Shown one piece after another: positions 17,810 through 29,250 of a stretch of 64,000 bases of DNA; positions within the stretch are counted from its first letter, which is position 1; each line of letters opens with the position of its first letter. The notes beneath the pieces were generated by a model. The model had not been told where the DNA came from, did not search any database, and saw nothing but the letters and a program-made list of their open reading frames with translations. The DNA is from Polaribacter sp. WD7 (lineage in GTDB: Bacteria; Bacteroidota; Bacteroidia; Flavobacteriales; Flavobacteriaceae): the NCBI RefSeq assembly GCF_003335085.1, contig NZ_QPEJ01000016.1:124001-188000 (forward strand). Reading direction: 5' to 3'. Position numbers and translations under genes: made by a program.

Positions 17810-18259
17810 ATGCCTAATTTTAAAAACAAGTTGACAATTGGTCGTTTAGACAAAGTAGATTTTCCTGAATTTAATTTAGAGGATCTTGAAGTAAAAATAG
17901 ACTCTGGCGCTTATACTTCTTCTATTCATTGTGTTAACATTATTGAAGCAAATAACGGAGCTAAAAAACACATTAAATTTACGTTATTAGACCAAAATCA
18001 TCCTCAATACAGTGGTAAAGAATTTGTTTTTAAAGAATACGATGTTAAAATTGTAAAAAGTTCTAATGGAATATCTGAAAAAAGATTTTTAATTAAAACA
18101 AAAATTATTCTTTTTGACACCGAATTCCCTATATATTTGACACTTACTGAACGTAGTAATATGAAGTTTCCTGTTTTATTAGGAAGAAAATTTTTAAATA
18201 AAAAATTTGTGATAGACACCTCAAAAAAAGAACTATCTCACGTATCAAAATATAAATAA
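17810..18259 (+). CDS. RimK-associated aspartyl-protease-like protein (ATP-dependent zinc protease family)
   Basis: The 149-residue protein belongs to the retropepsin-like family found beside rimK (COG4067; RimB-like in Pseudomonas). The active-site motif is [12 protein letters not shown] near residue 30 (D-S-G), and the end of the domain has [10 protein letters not shown] near residue 127. Homologues begin just before an IIGR block, which fits the ATG at 17810 ([12 protein letters not shown]). Longer upstream reading is rejected because the promoter box lies there. It is separated by two bases from rimK. The proposed role is partnership in glutamate ligation or removal by RimK, inferred from context. 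Confidence 0.85.
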   Translation: MPNFKNKLTIGRLDKVDFPEFNLEDLEVKIDSGAYTSSIHCVNIIEANNGAKKHIKFTLLDQNHPQYSGKEFVFKEYDVKIVKSSNGISEKRFLIKTKIILFDTEFPIYLTLTERSNMKFPVLLGRKFLNKKFVIDTSKKELSHVSKYK

Positions 18260-18261
18260 TT

Positions 18262-19137
18262 ATGAAAATTGTTATCCTTTCTAGAAATCCAAAACTTTAT
18301 TCTACCAAAAGATTGATAGAAGCTGCAGAAAAAAGAAAGCATCAAATAATTGTAGTAGACCACTTAAAGTGCAATATAGAAATAGAAAAAAAAGCGCCAA
18401 AAATATTTTACAAAGGAGAATATTTGACAGATATAGACGCAATTATTCCTAGAATTGGAGCCTCTGTTACATTTTATGGTACTGCTGTTATTCGTCAATT
18501 TGAGATGATGAAAGTTTTTACTTCTGTATCATCTCAAGCACTAACAAGGTCTAGAGATAAATTAAGTAGTTTGCAAATTTTAGCGAGGGCTGGTGTAGGC
18601 TTACCCAAAACAGTATTTACCAATTATACAAAAGACGTAGAGCATGTTGTTAAATCTGTGGGTGGAGCTCCAATGGTTTTAAAATTGTTAGAAGGCACAC
18701 AAGGTTTAGGAGTTGTTTTAGCAGAAACAAAAAACGCTGCAACTTCTGTACTAGAAGCCTTTAACGGTTTGGGAGCTAGAGTAATTGCTCAAGAGTTTAT
18801 TAAAGAAGCTGGTGGTGCAGATATTAGAGCTTTTATTATAGACGGAAAAGTCATAGGCGCCATGAAACGCCAAGGTAAAGAAGGCGAGTTTCGTTCAAAT
18901 TTACATAGAGGTGGTAATGCCACGGTTATAGAGTTAACAGATGAGGAAGAAAAAACAGCTATTAAAGCTGCTAAAGCATTAGGACTAGGAGTTGCAGGTG
19001 TAGATATGTTACAATCTTCTAAAGGACCATTGGTATTAGAGGTAAATTCTTCTCCTGGTTTAGAAGGTATAGAAACCGCTACTGGTAAAGATATTGCTAA
19101 AGAAATCATCCGTTATTTAGAGATTCATGTCGAATAA
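18262..19137 (+). CDS. rimK: RimK-family alpha-L-glutamate ligase (ATP-grasp)
   Basis: The 291-residue ATP-grasp ligase matches RimK, which adds glutamates to the C-terminus of ribosomal protein S6 in E. coli. The N-terminal pre-ATP-grasp domain (to about residue 95) precedes an ATP-grasp core with LEGTQGLGV (residues 140-150), the [20 protein letters not shown] strand and the Mg-binding [13 protein letters not shown] near the end. Length matches the E. coli enzyme. It is the middle gene of the protease-like/RimK/AspA-like operon and overlaps the next gene by 11 bases. Its substrate here could be S6 or another acceptor. Confidence 0.92.
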   Translation: MKIVILSRNPKLYSTKRLIEAAEKRKHQIIVVDHLKCNIEIEKKAPKIFYKGEYLTDIDAIIPRIGASVTFYGTAVIRQFEMMKVFTSVSSQALTRSRDKLSSLQILARAGVGLPKTVFTNYTKDVEHVVKSVGGAPMVLKLLEGTQGLGVVLAETKNAATSVLEAFNGLGARVIAQEFIKEAGGADIRAFIIDGKVIGAMKRQGKEGEFRSNLHRGGNATVIELTDEEEKTAIKAAKALGLGVAGVDMLQSSKGPLVLEVNSSPGLEGIETATGKDIAKEIIRYLEIHVE

Positions 19138-20074
19138 ACCTTTTGTACTTCTCGGTAAAGAAATTCCGAAAGGAAAACGAACTGTAATTGATTTAAAAAT
19201 TGCAAAACTACACACAAGAACTACTGTAAATGTTCCTGTGATTATAGAACATTCACACAACCCAGGCCCTGTAGTTTTATTGTTGGCAGGTATACATGGT
19301 GATGAAACCAATGGTGTAGGTATTGTTAGAGAAGTTATCAATCAAAAACTAAATAAGCCTAAAAACGGAACTATTATTTGTATTCCTGTTTTTAATATTT
19401 TTGGTTACTTGATTCAAACAAGAGAATTCCCTGACGGACGAGATTTAAATAGAATGTTTCCAGGAACTCAAAACGGTTCTTTAGCTAGTCAGTTTGCTTA
19501 TCAGTTTTCAGAAAAAATAGCCCCTTTTGTAGATTATGTAATCGATTTTCATACAGGTGGAGGAGAACGAGATAACGTAGCTCAGATTAGATGCAACAAA
19601 GATGACGAAAGAGGTTTAGAATTGGCTAAAGTTTTTAATCCACCTATCATTGTATTTTCTAATAACATCGTAAAATCTTTAAGAGAAACGCTTTATAAAA
19701 TGGGCAAAACCGTTTTGCTTTTTGAAGGTGGAAAAACCAAAGAATTGAATCCTGCCATTATTAATGAAGGTGTTAACGGAACACGAAATGTTTTAATTCA
19801 TTTGGGTTTACTAGAAGGAGAGCTTAATGTTAAAGCAACACCTATTTTTGTAAAAAAAGCAAAATGGTTGCGCGCTCCTGATTCTGGAATGTTTAAAGTT
19901 AGAGCTAGCAATGGTACTTTTGTGAAAAAGAAAGAGGTTTTGGGCGTAATACAAGATCCTTTTGGTGAATTTAATAAAAAAATATATGCTCCTTTTGATG
20001 GTCATATTTTCTGCATCAACAAAACTCCAATAGTAAATAAGGGTGACGCTTTGTTTCATTTGAGTATTATTTAA
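19127..20074 (+). CDS. Succinylglutamate desuccinylase / aspartoacylase family protein
   Basis: The 315-residue zinc hydrolase is of the M14-related AstE/AspA type. Zinc ligands are visible in GIHGDETNG (H and E about residues 51-54) and in the [12 protein letters not shown] strand near residue 140; a C-terminal barrel-sandwich region ends with APFDGHIF. Such genes are regularly linked to rimK and the retropepsin-like gene. The natural substrate of this RimK-linked clade is unknown; removal of acyl or glutamyl groups from a RimK product is plausible. Its ATG overlaps the end of rimK, and its stop overlaps a possible ATG of the next gene, so the operon is tight. Confidence 0.87.
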   Translation: MSNKPFVLLGKEIPKGKRTVIDLKIAKLHTRTTVNVPVIIEHSHNPGPVVLLLAGIHGDETNGVGIVREVINQKLNKPKNGTIICIPVFNIFGYLIQTREFPDGRDLNRMFPGTQNGSLASQFAYQFSEKIAPFVDYVIDFHTGGGERDNVAQIRCNKDDERGLELAKVFNPPIIVFSNNIVKSLRETLYKMGKTVLLFEGGKTKELNPAIINEGVNGTRNVLIHLGLLEGELNVKATPIFVKKAKWLRAPDSGMFKVRASNGTFVKKKEVLGVIQDPFGEFNKKIYAPFDGHIFCINKTPIVNKGDALFHLSII

Positions 20075-20109
20075 TGAAGAGTACTTATGTTTATAGCAAA
20101 AATATAGAA

Positions 20110-21534
20110 ATGAAAAAAATAATTATTTTACTCTTATTTTTTATTTCCTCCTGCCTTTTTAGTCAAAACTCAGTTTATAAAGCTAATGTAAATGAAGAAT
20201 TAACAAGATACTTTGAGCAAAAGATATCCAAAGAACTTTTAAAAAACATTACTTACCCTAAAAACGGTTCTAGTATAGAAATCGTTTTTTATGTAAACAA
20301 AGAAAATATTCCTTATAATATTCAAATAAGTTATAGTAGAAATTCTAATCTTAACAAAGCACTAAAAAAGGCTTTTGAAGAATATCCAACCGAAGATTTA
20401 AAAATAAATTTTGATACCAAAAAAAAATATTCTTTTCAGATTATAAAAAGAGTTTCAGGTTCAAATGTTATTAGTGTCAGCAATTCATTTACCGAAGTTA
20501 CTCCCCCAAATTGTAATACCTGTAAAGATTTAGACTTTTTTTCTGATATACAAACCTGTATTAACTCTAAATTAAAAAATTATTTTAACGAAACAATTGA
20601 TTATACTCTTGTCAATAAAAAAAATAAAAGCTCAAATATTTCTTTAGAAATTCATGTATTTATAGATCAAAATGGGTTTTTAAAACTTAAAAAACTAAAA
20701 GTTCCTATAGAGTTTGAAGAGCACATTAAACATATTGTAGATCAATATCCAGTTGTGTTTACCCCAAAAACAGTGAATAACAACTCAGAAACTTACAGTT
20801 ATAGTTTTTATCAATCTTTTGAAGTTGGAAAAAAACCTGAGTTAGACACTAATTTTAATAATTTCGATTCTATTTTTGTTCCTTCTTATACTAACAAATT
20901 TGCAAAATACCTTCAAAAAAATCTAACCGAAAAAGAATTAAATTACGCAAATTTAAACAGAATCAACCAAAGGTTATCTTTGTATTTTGAATTGGATAAA
21001 AATGGTAATCTTATAGAGATATCTACAAATTCAAGATCAAAAACATTAGAAAAAAAAATAATTACATTATTTAAAAAGTTCGATTTAAATGAGCTTAATT
21101 TTATAAACAAAAACCGTTTGAATCGTTATTTTTCTCCAATAATAATTTTTGAAGATGGTAAAAATGTTGTAAAAACATACAATACTATTGGATATAGTAG
21201 AATTCCTATCTTTTCAGCTTGTAAAAACATGAAAACCTCTAAAGAAGCAAAAGCTTGCTTTAGTAGAAAAGTACAAATTCATTTTTCAAAAAAATTCAAC
21301 CCTAAGTTAATTAACAGATTGGGGTTAAGTTCAGGTAGAAAAAGAATTTTTATACAATTTAGGGTCGACAAAAAAGGAAATATTGCAGACATTAAGGCCA
21401 AATCTCCTCATAAAAAAATAGAAGAAGAAGTTGTTAGAGTGATGAAAACACTGCCTAAAGCATCTCCAGCCGTTTTTGGCAATAAGCCCGCTAACATAAA
21501 ATTTTCTATTCCTTTTACGATTATCGTAGAATAA
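20110..21534 (+). CDS. Secreted protein with four tandem TonB-C-terminal-like repeats
   Basis: I know no named family for the whole protein. The ATG at 20110 gives a good signal sequence (MKKIIILLLFFISSC), with a possible lipobox ISSC at residues 12-15; an upstream ATG at 20074 overlaps the previous stop but puts twelve polar residues before it. The mature part contains four diverged repeats at about residues 30-113, 148-238, 262-347 and 383-473. Each has a strand, a turn like VDKKGN or IDQNGF, and a helix resembling the TonB C-terminal domain. The proline-rich region and membrane anchor of a true TonB are absent. It is the last gene of the RimK operon or a read-through neighbour. Confidence 0.7.
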   Translation: MKKIIILLLFFISSCLFSQNSVYKANVNEELTRYFEQKISKELLKNITYPKNGSSIEIVFYVNKENIPYNIQISYSRNSNLNKALKKAFEEYPTEDLKINFDTKKKYSFQIIKRVSGSNVISVSNSFTEVTPPNCNTCKDLDFFSDIQTCINSKLKNYFNETIDYTLVNKKNKSSNISLEIHVFIDQNGFLKLKKLKVPIEFEEHIKHIVDQYPVVFTPKTVNNNSETYSYSFYQSFEVGKKPELDTNFNNFDSIFVPSYTNKFAKYLQKNLTEKELNYANLNRINQRLSLYFELDKNGNLIEISTNSRSKTLEKKIITLFKKFDLNELNFINKNRLNRYFSPIIIFEDGKNVVKTYNTIGYSRIPIFSACKNMKTSKEAKACFSRKVQIHFSKKFNPKLINRLGLSSGRKRIFIQFRVDKKGNIADIKAKSPHKKIEEEVVRVMKTLPKASPAVFGNKPANIKFSIPFTIIVE

Positions 21535-21536
21535 TT

Positions 21537-21544
21537 TAGATTTG
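21537..21544 (+). promoter_or_regulatory. Bacteroidetes -7 box (TAGATTTG) for trmD
   Basis: TAGATTTG matches TAnnTTTG immediately after the stop codon of the repeat protein and 20 bases before the trmD ATG. Confidence 0.5.
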
Positions 21545-21564
21545 TAATTTGTAGTAAAATTCTT

Positions 21565-22242
21565 ATGAGAATAGACATCATTTCCGTAGTTCCTAATTTA
21601 TTAGAAAGCCCATTTAATCATTCTATTGTTAAACGAGCAAAAGATAAAGGTTTGGTAGAAATTGTAGTACATGATTTAAGAGAATACGGTTTAGGAAACT
21701 ATAAACAAATTGATGATACTCAATTTGGTGGTGGTGCTGGTATGGTAATGATGATAGAGCCTATTGTTAACTGTATAAAAAAATTACAATTGCAACGTAG
21801 TTATGATGAAATTATTTACATGACTCCAGATGCCCAAACACTAAATCAAGCTACTGCAAACACCCTTTCTCTCAAAGAAAATATAGTAATTTTAACTGGG
21901 CATTATAAAGGTGTAGACCAACGTATTAGAGACAAGTACATCACTAAAGAAATTTCTATTGGAGATTATGTCTTAACAGGTGGCGAGTTAGCTGCTGCAG
22001 TACTTGTAGATGCCACTATTCGCTTAATACCTGGTGTTATTGGTGATGAGCAATCTGCTCTAACAGATTCTTTTCAAGACAATCTATTATCTCCTCCTGT
22101 ATATACTAGACCTGCCAATTTTGAAGGCATGAAAGTACCAGATATTTTATTGTCTGGCAACTTCCCAAAAATAGAAGACTGGAGAAGCGATAAGGCATAC
22201 GAAAGAACACAACAAATAAGACCAGATTTGCTAAATGAATAA
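21565..22242 (+). CDS. trmD: tRNA (guanosine(37)-N1)-methyltransferase
   Basis: The 225-residue SPOUT methyltransferase makes m1G37 next to the anticodon and prevents frameshifting. The knot region carries the family motifs [21 protein letters not shown] and [15 protein letters not shown], which bind SAM in TrmD. Length is normal. It overlaps the next gene by eight bases and lies in the conserved trmD-rplS neighbourhood, here interrupted by a glycosyltransferase gene. Confidence 0.97.
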   Translation: MRIDIISVVPNLLESPFNHSIVKRAKDKGLVEIVVHDLREYGLGNYKQIDDTQFGGGAGMVMMIEPIVNCIKKLQLQRSYDEIIYMTPDAQTLNQATANTLSLKENIVILTGHYKGVDQRIRDKYITKEISIGDYVLTGGELAAAVLVDATIRLIPGVIGDEQSALTDSFQDNLLSPPVYTRPANFEGMKVPDILLSGNFPKIEDWRSDKAYERTQQIRPDLLNE

Positions 22243-23713
22243 ATTTCTATCTTTCGTAAATACAAACAAAGCAATTTCTTGGGTTTTCGGTTTTCAAATC
22301 TTCAGATTATTGCTCCTTCCTTTTATGGGTTTAATGCCTCAAGATGCCTATTATTATTTGTACGGACAAAACCTATCTTTATCTTATTTTGATCACCCTG
22401 GTATGATTGGATATATTTTACGGTTCTTTTCTGAAATTTTTGGTCAATCTGTATTTGTCATAAAACTCGCTGATTATACAATAACATCACTTACTATCTT
22501 AAGCTTTTACAAATTAGCCTCTTACTTTTTATCCAAAGAAAAAATAAAAAGAGCTTTAGTTTTATTAATTTCTACCATTTTTATCTCCATCTTATCATTT
22601 AACTCTACCCCAGATGTCCCCTTACTACTGTTCTGGACGTTGAGTTTAATTTGTCTATACAAGGCTATTTTTGAAGAAAAAAATTGGTTTTGGATATTAG
22701 CCGGAATCTCAATGGGGTTAGCTTTTAACAGCAAGTACACTGCGCTTACCCTGCAAATAGGGCTTATAGCTTATCTTTTATTTTCTAATAAACATAGAAA
22801 ATTAATAGTATCTCCATGGTTATGGTTAAGCCTTTTGATTTCTATAGCCATTACTTTTCCTGTTTGGTATTGGAATATTCAAAACAACTTTGCCTCGTTT
22901 GCTTTTCAATCTTCAGAAAGAACAAGTTCTATTACAAAGTTTAAATTTTATCCTAATTTCTTTTTTGGGGCTATAGCACACCAAATTTTTATACTGTTGC
23001 CAGTTTTATTTGTCATTTTTATAACTTTTACTTTCAAGTATATAAAACGAGCTTTATTAAAATTTAAACTTCCGAAAGCTAAAACCCTTTTTTTACTCGC
23101 TTTTTTTATTCCTACGTTTGTTGGTTTTTTTAGTTTGACTCCTATTTATTGGGTAAAATTGAACTGGATGATGCCTTCTTATATTACAGGAATCATTTTA
23201 GCAGCTATGTTTATCAGTAAAAAATTATTGAAAACTCAAATTATCATAGCTATAGTTTTTCACATTTTACTAGGTATACAGGTTTTATTTTATGTAGTAC
23301 CTATTAAAAGTGATGATACTTGGGTGGGTTGGAAAGATTTATCTACAGAAATTAACAAACTTCAAGAAAAACATTCTAATACATTTGTGTTTTCAGATGA
23401 TAATTATAAAACAGCTGCCTGTTTAAACTTTTATATGAATCAAAAAGTATATGCACAAAATATTATTGGTTTGCCTGCTTTACATTTTGATTATTTAGGT
23501 GATGATTTATCAGACTTAACTTCAAAAAACGCACTATTTATTGATTCTGACAAACGTTTTAAAAACAACAAAAAAAAAGGAACACACCTTAATTTATTAA
23601 ATAATTATTTTGATACGATTACAGAATTACATCCAATAATAATTAAAGTTAACGGTAGAGAGGTTCGTAAATTTTGGGTCTACTATTGTACTAATTACCA
23701 AGCTAAAAAATAA
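22235..23713 (+). CDS. Glycosyltransferase family 39-like (ArnT/PMT superfamily) membrane protein
   Basis: The 492-residue polytopic protein resembles bacterial PMT/ArnT-type transferases, which move a sugar from a polyprenyl-phosphate donor to a lipid or protein outside the inner membrane. The first periplasmic loop contains the acidic [10 protein letters not shown] followed by [11 protein letters not shown], the usual catalytic region of this superfamily, and about ten to eleven membrane segments follow. A soluble C-terminal part starts near residue 355. The acceptor is unknown; lipid A, other lipids and surface protein glycans are all possible. The ATG at 22235 overlaps trmD by eight bases, so the two are translated together. 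Confidence 0.82.
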   Translation: MNKFLSFVNTNKAISWVFGFQIFRLLLLPFMGLMPQDAYYYLYGQNLSLSYFDHPGMIGYILRFFSEIFGQSVFVIKLADYTITSLTILSFYKLASYFLSKEKIKRALVLLISTIFISILSFNSTPDVPLLLFWTLSLICLYKAIFEEKNWFWILAGISMGLAFNSKYTALTLQIGLIAYLLFSNKHRKLIVSPWLWLSLLISIAITFPVWYWNIQNNFASFAFQSSERTSSITKFKFYPNFFFGAIAHQIFILLPVLFVIFITFTFKYIKRALLKFKLPKAKTLFLLAFFIPTFVGFFSLTPIYWVKLNWMMPSYITGIILAAMFISKKLLKTQIIIAIVFHILLGIQVLFYVVPIKSDDTWVGWKDLSTEINKLQEKHSNTFVFSDDNYKTAACLNFYMNQKVYAQNIIGLPALHFDYLGDDLSDLTSKNALFIDSDKRFKNNKKKGTHLNLLNNYFDTITELHPIIIKVNGREVRKFWVYYCTNYQAKK

Positions 23714-23746
23714 TTAATTTTTATTTTTTCAACTCAAAAAAAGTAC

Positions 23747-23754
23747 TATTTTTG
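23747..23754 (+). promoter_or_regulatory. Bacteroidetes -7 box (TATTTTTG) for rplS
   Basis: TATTTTTG matches TAnnTTTG, with transcription expected near 23758 and a leader of about 67 bases to the rplS ATG. Confidence 0.6.
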
Positions 23755-23757
23755 CAA

Positions 23758-23824
23758 CCGCTAAATTAACCTCTGACGAAGAAATCGTGAATGTTGTTTT
23801 AGAAAAACTATTAAATTAAAAGAT
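23758..23824 (+). promoter_or_regulatory. rplS 5' leader with a short open frame
   Basis: The leader contains an open reading frame that ends in TAA seven bases before the rplS ATG and, read from a GTG at 23787, would encode MNVVLEKLLN. Upstream codons in the same frame (TSDEEI) also look protein-like. There is no ATG. It may be a coding relict, a leader peptide, or chance; no strong hairpin was seen. Confidence 0.3.
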
Positions 23825-24175
23825 ATGGAATCTTTAATAAAATTTGTTCAAGACGAATTTGTAACAAAAAAAGAATTTGCAGAATTTGCTGCTGGAGATA
23901 CAATTACTGTATACTACGAAATTAAGGAAGGTGAAAAAGTAAGAACTCAGTTTTTTAGAGGCGTAGTATTACAAAGAAGAGGTGCTGGTCTTTCTGAAAC
24001 TTTTACAATTAGAAAAATGTCTGGTACTGTTGGTGTAGAAAGAATTTTTCCTGTAAACTTACCTTCTATACAAAAAATTGAAGTTAACAAAAGAGGTAAA
24101 GTACGTAGAGCTCGTATCTTTTACTTTAGAGGCCTTACTGGTAAGAAAGCTAGAATTGCTGAAAAAAGAAGATAA
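23825..24175 (+). CDS. rplS: Large ribosomal subunit protein bL19
   Basis: The 116-residue protein is L19, which lies at the interface of the 50S and 30S subunits. It shows the family core RTQFFRGVVLQRRGAG, TFTIRKMS and the basic C-terminal RRARIFYFRGLTGKKARI. Length matches the family. It has its own promoter box and a perfect-stem terminator although it follows the trmD-glycosyltransferase unit. Confidence 0.98.
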   Translation: MESLIKFVQDEFVTKKEFAEFAAGDTITVYYEIKEGEKVRTQFFRGVVLQRRGAGLSETFTIRKMSGTVGVERIFPVNLPSIQKIEVNKRGKVRRARIFYFRGLTGKKARIAEKRR

Positions 24176-24194
24176 TCTCTTTACAAATAACATT

Positions 24195-24230
24195 AAAAAA
24201 GGCGTTGTGAAATTTCACAACGCCTTTTTT
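24195..24230 (+). terminator. Rho-independent terminator of rplS
   Basis: GGCGTTGTGAAATTTCACAACGCC at 24201-24224 is a perfect inverted repeat flanked by A before and six T after. Confidence 0.95.
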
Positions 24231-24283
24231 AATGTATGATTGTTCAATTTATATTAAAATAACGTATTAGAAAATAACTTTAT

Positions 24284-24322
24284 AAAACCATATCATTCTA
24301 TGAATTTGTATGATATGGCTTT
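24284..24322. repeat. Inverted repeat in the rplS-icd intergenic region
   Basis: CCATATCAT (24288-24296) and ATGATATGG (24310-24318) form a perfect 9-bp stem, extended by AAA/TTT beyond one mismatch. It lies in a 328-base gap that otherwise holds the rplS terminator and the icd promoter box. It may be a second terminator or a protein-binding site. Confidence 0.55.
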
Positions 24323-24423
24323 AATTTTTGTTAATTTAATAAACCTTTAAAAATATTAACAAAAACATAAAAAAACTAACTAATTAATAGCATTTTACCA
24401 TTAAAAAACTCAAAGAGAATTCA

Positions 24424-24431
24424 TAAATTTG
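24424..24431 (+). promoter_or_regulatory. Bacteroidetes -7 box (TAAATTTG) for icd
   Basis: TAAATTTG matches TAnnTTTG; the predicted leader to the icd ATG is about 69 bases. Confidence 0.5.
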
Positions 24432-24485
24432 CTCGCTTTCATAATGATGAAATATTTCTTATGAATGCCTATTAAAATCACTTAA

Positions 24486-26717
<2,232 letters not shown>

Positions 26718-26738
26718 ACAAAATACATATATAACTCT

Positions 26739-26773
26739 TATAAAAGTCGGTATTAGAAATACCGACTTTTATA
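26739..26773 (+). terminator. Terminator hairpin after icd
   Basis: A perfect 16-bp stem (TATAAAAGTCGGTATT with its complement) closes on a three-base AGA loop. The downstream T run is only four bases, so it is less canonical than the other terminators here. Confidence 0.75.
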
Positions 26774-26829
26774 TATACAACAATTCGGTTTTACAACCCA
26801 TTTTAACGTTTTCTTAAAATTTAGAGTTG

Positions 26830-26837
26830 TACTTTTG
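26830..26837 (+). promoter_or_regulatory. Bacteroidetes -7 box (TACTTTTG) for the TonB receptor gene
   Basis: TACTTTTG matches TAnnTTTG, 30 bases before the ATG at 26868. Confidence 0.55.
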
Positions 26838-26867
26838 TTGAGTAATTAAATTTAATCATTAAACAAA

Positions 26868-29246
26868 ATGTCAAACGCAAAAAAATTGCTCTTTTTGCTA
26901 TCTTTATATACAATATCTCTTTTTAGTCAAGAAAAACATACTATTAGTGGAACTGTTTATGATGATAGTAGTAATGAAACCCTTATTGGTGTTTCTATTT
27001 ATTTTCCTGAAGCAAATGCAGGTACCACTACTAATGAATATGGGTTCTATTCTATTACTTTACCAGAAGGAAATTATCAAATTCAAATCAGTTATTTAGG
27101 GTTCTCAACGATCACAGAAACTATTGAACTAAATCAGAAGATCACAAAAAACTACAAATTAAAAGAAGCGTCAGAAAGTTTAGATGAAATTATTATAGAG
27201 GGCAATATAGAAAAGCTAAACGTTAGAACTCCACAAATGAGTGTAAACAAATTAACTGCCTCTACTATAAAACAAATTCCTGTTGTTTTAGGAGAAGCAG
27301 ATGTTATCAAATCTATTATTTTATTACCAGGGGTTACAAGTGCTGGTGAAGGTGCATCTGGTTTTAATGTACGTGGAGGAGCTGCAGATCAAAATTTAAT
27401 TTTACTAGATGAAGCTATTGTATTCAATTCTTCACATTTGTTTGGTTTTTTCTCGGTATTCAATCCTGATGTTATTAAAGATATTCGTCTTTACAAAGGT
27501 GGTATTCCTGCTAAATACGGAGGGAGATTATCATCTGTTTTAGATATATATCAAAAAGAAGGAAATAGTAAAGACCTTAAAGTTACCGGAGGTATTGGTT
27601 TAATTTCTAGTAGATTGTTAATAGAAGGCCCTATTAAAGAAGAAAAAGTATCGTTTTTAATTGGTGGTAGATCTTCTTATGCGCATTTATTTTTACCTTT
27701 ATTTAATAATGATAATACAGCTTTTTTTTATGACTTAAACACCAAAATAAATTATAGAATCAACGATAGAAACAATCTTTTCTTTTCAGGTTATTTTGGT
27801 AAAGATGTATTTGGTATTAGTGATAACTTTGTAAACGACTACGGAAATCAAGTAGCTAATTTACGATGGAACCATCTATTTTCTGATAAATTATTTTCAA
27901 ACCTTTCTTTAATTTACTCAGATTATTTTTATGGTTTAACATTAGATTTTGTTGGTTTTGAATGGGATTCTGGAATAACAAACTATAATCTGAAATACGA
28001 TTTTAATCACTTTGTTAGCGAAAAATTGAAATTGAGCTATGGTATTAACAATATCTATACTAAGTTTAACCCTGGAAACATTGCTCCAAATAGAGATGAC
28101 TCTGGTATTGTTGCAGAAAAATTAATAGACAAATATGCAAACGAGTTTGCTGCTTATGTAGATGTAGAACAGAAAATAAGCAATAATTTTAGATTACAAT
28201 ATGGTATCCGCTTTAGTAATTTTACAAGGCTAGGACAAGATGAATTAAATGTCTATCAAAATGACCAAGCTGTAGTTTACAATTCGCAATTTAGAGTTTA
28301 TGAATCTGCAGAACCTATTGGAATTGAAACTTTTGATAGAAGTGATGTACTTGCCAGTTTTAATAACTTTGAACCGCGTCTTTCTATGTCTTATATTTTA
28401 GACAATAAGACCTCTATCAAAGCAAGTTATAACAGAATGGCACAGTATTTACATTTGCTTTCTAATACAGCATCTCCTACTCCTTTAGATGTTTGGGCTC
28501 CAAGTGGCAGATTTATCAAACCCCAACTTTTAGATCAATATGCACTTGGTTATTTTAAATCTATAAAAGATGGAGATTATTCTTTAGAAACAGAAGTTTT
28601 TTACAAAGACATTAAAAATAGAATAGATTATATTAACGGGGCAAACTTAATAGCTAATAATGAAATTGAAACTGTTATTTTAAATGGCGAGGCAAGAGCC
28701 TACGGTTTAGAGGTGCTTTTTAAAAAAAATGAAGGTAATTTTAAAGGTTGGCTGGCCTATACCCTATCTAGATCAGAACAACGTACACCTGGAAGAACTT
28801 CTGAAGAACCTGGTATAAATCAAGGTGAATGGTACAGTACTCCTTTTGATAAAACACATGATATTTCTTTAAATGCAAGTTACGAATTAAATAAAAAGTG
28901 GACATTTAATAGCAATTTCTTGTTTCAAACTGGGCAACCTACCAATTACCCTGTTGGACAATACCAATTGCAAGGTTTAACAGTACCAATTTTTGATGAT
29001 GATAGAAGAAATGCAGATCGTTTACCTGCTTATCATAGGTTAGATATATCTGCCACTTTAACACCCGAAAAAAATAAAAATAGAAGCTGGCAAGCAGAAT
29101 GGGTATTTGGTATTTATAATTTATATAGTAGACAAAATGCGGCATCTATAAATTTTAGACAAAATAGAGAAACCTTAAGAAATGAAGCTGTACAAACTTC
29201 TATTTTCGGTATTGTGCCTTCAGTTACTTATAATTTTAAATTCTAA
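26868..29246 (+). CDS. TonB-dependent receptor with CarboxypepD_reg-like N-terminal domain
   Basis: The 792-residue outer-membrane receptor imports a ligand using TonB energy. After a signal peptide ending SLFSQ (residue 21) comes a carboxypeptidase regulatory-like fold (about 24-105; ISGTVYDDSSNETLIGVSIYF, split here as the usual IxGxVxDxxxxxxLxGVxV pattern), then a plug with GFNVRGGAADQNLILLDEA (about 165-185) and a beta-barrel to the C-terminal aromatic residue. It lacks the longer SusC length of about 1000 residues. It is followed by a DUF4249 lipoprotein gene four bases downstream, a common flavobacterial pair. The transported ligand is unknown. Confidence 0.93.
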   Translation: MSNAKKLLFLLSLYTISLFSQEKHTISGTVYDDSSNETLIGVSIYFPEANAGTTTNEYGFYSITLPEGNYQIQISYLGFSTITETIELNQKITKNYKLKEASESLDEIIIEGNIEKLNVRTPQMSVNKLTASTIKQIPVVLGEADVIKSIILLPGVTSAGEGASGFNVRGGAADQNLILLDEAIVFNSSHLFGFFSVFNPDVIKDIRLYKGGIPAKYGGRLSSVLDIYQKEGNSKDLKVTGGIGLISSRLLIEGPIKEEKVSFLIGGRSSYAHLFLPLFNNDNTAFFYDLNTKINYRINDRNNLFFSGYFGKDVFGISDNFVNDYGNQVANLRWNHLFSDKLFSNLSLIYSDYFYGLTLDFVGFEWDSGITNYNLKYDFNHFVSEKLKLSYGINNIYTKFNPGNIAPNRDDSGIVAEKLIDKYANEFAAYVDVEQKISNNFRLQYGIRFSNFTRLGQDELNVYQNDQAVVYNSQFRVYESAEPIGIETFDRSDVLASFNNFEPRLSMSYILDNKTSIKASYNRMAQYLHLLSNTASPTPLDVWAPSGRFIKPQLLDQYALGYFKSIKDGDYSLETEVFYKDIKNRIDYINGANLIANNEIETVILNGEARAYGLEVLFKKNEGNFKGWLAYTLSRSEQRTPGRTSEEPGINQGEWYSTPFDKTHDISLNASYELNKKWTFNSNFLFQTGQPTNYPVGQYQLQGLTVPIFDDDRRNADRLPAYHRLDISATLTPEKNKNRSWQAEWVFGIYNLYSRQNAASINFRQNRETLRNEAVQTSIFGIVPSVTYNFKF

Positions 29247-29250
29247 AGAC

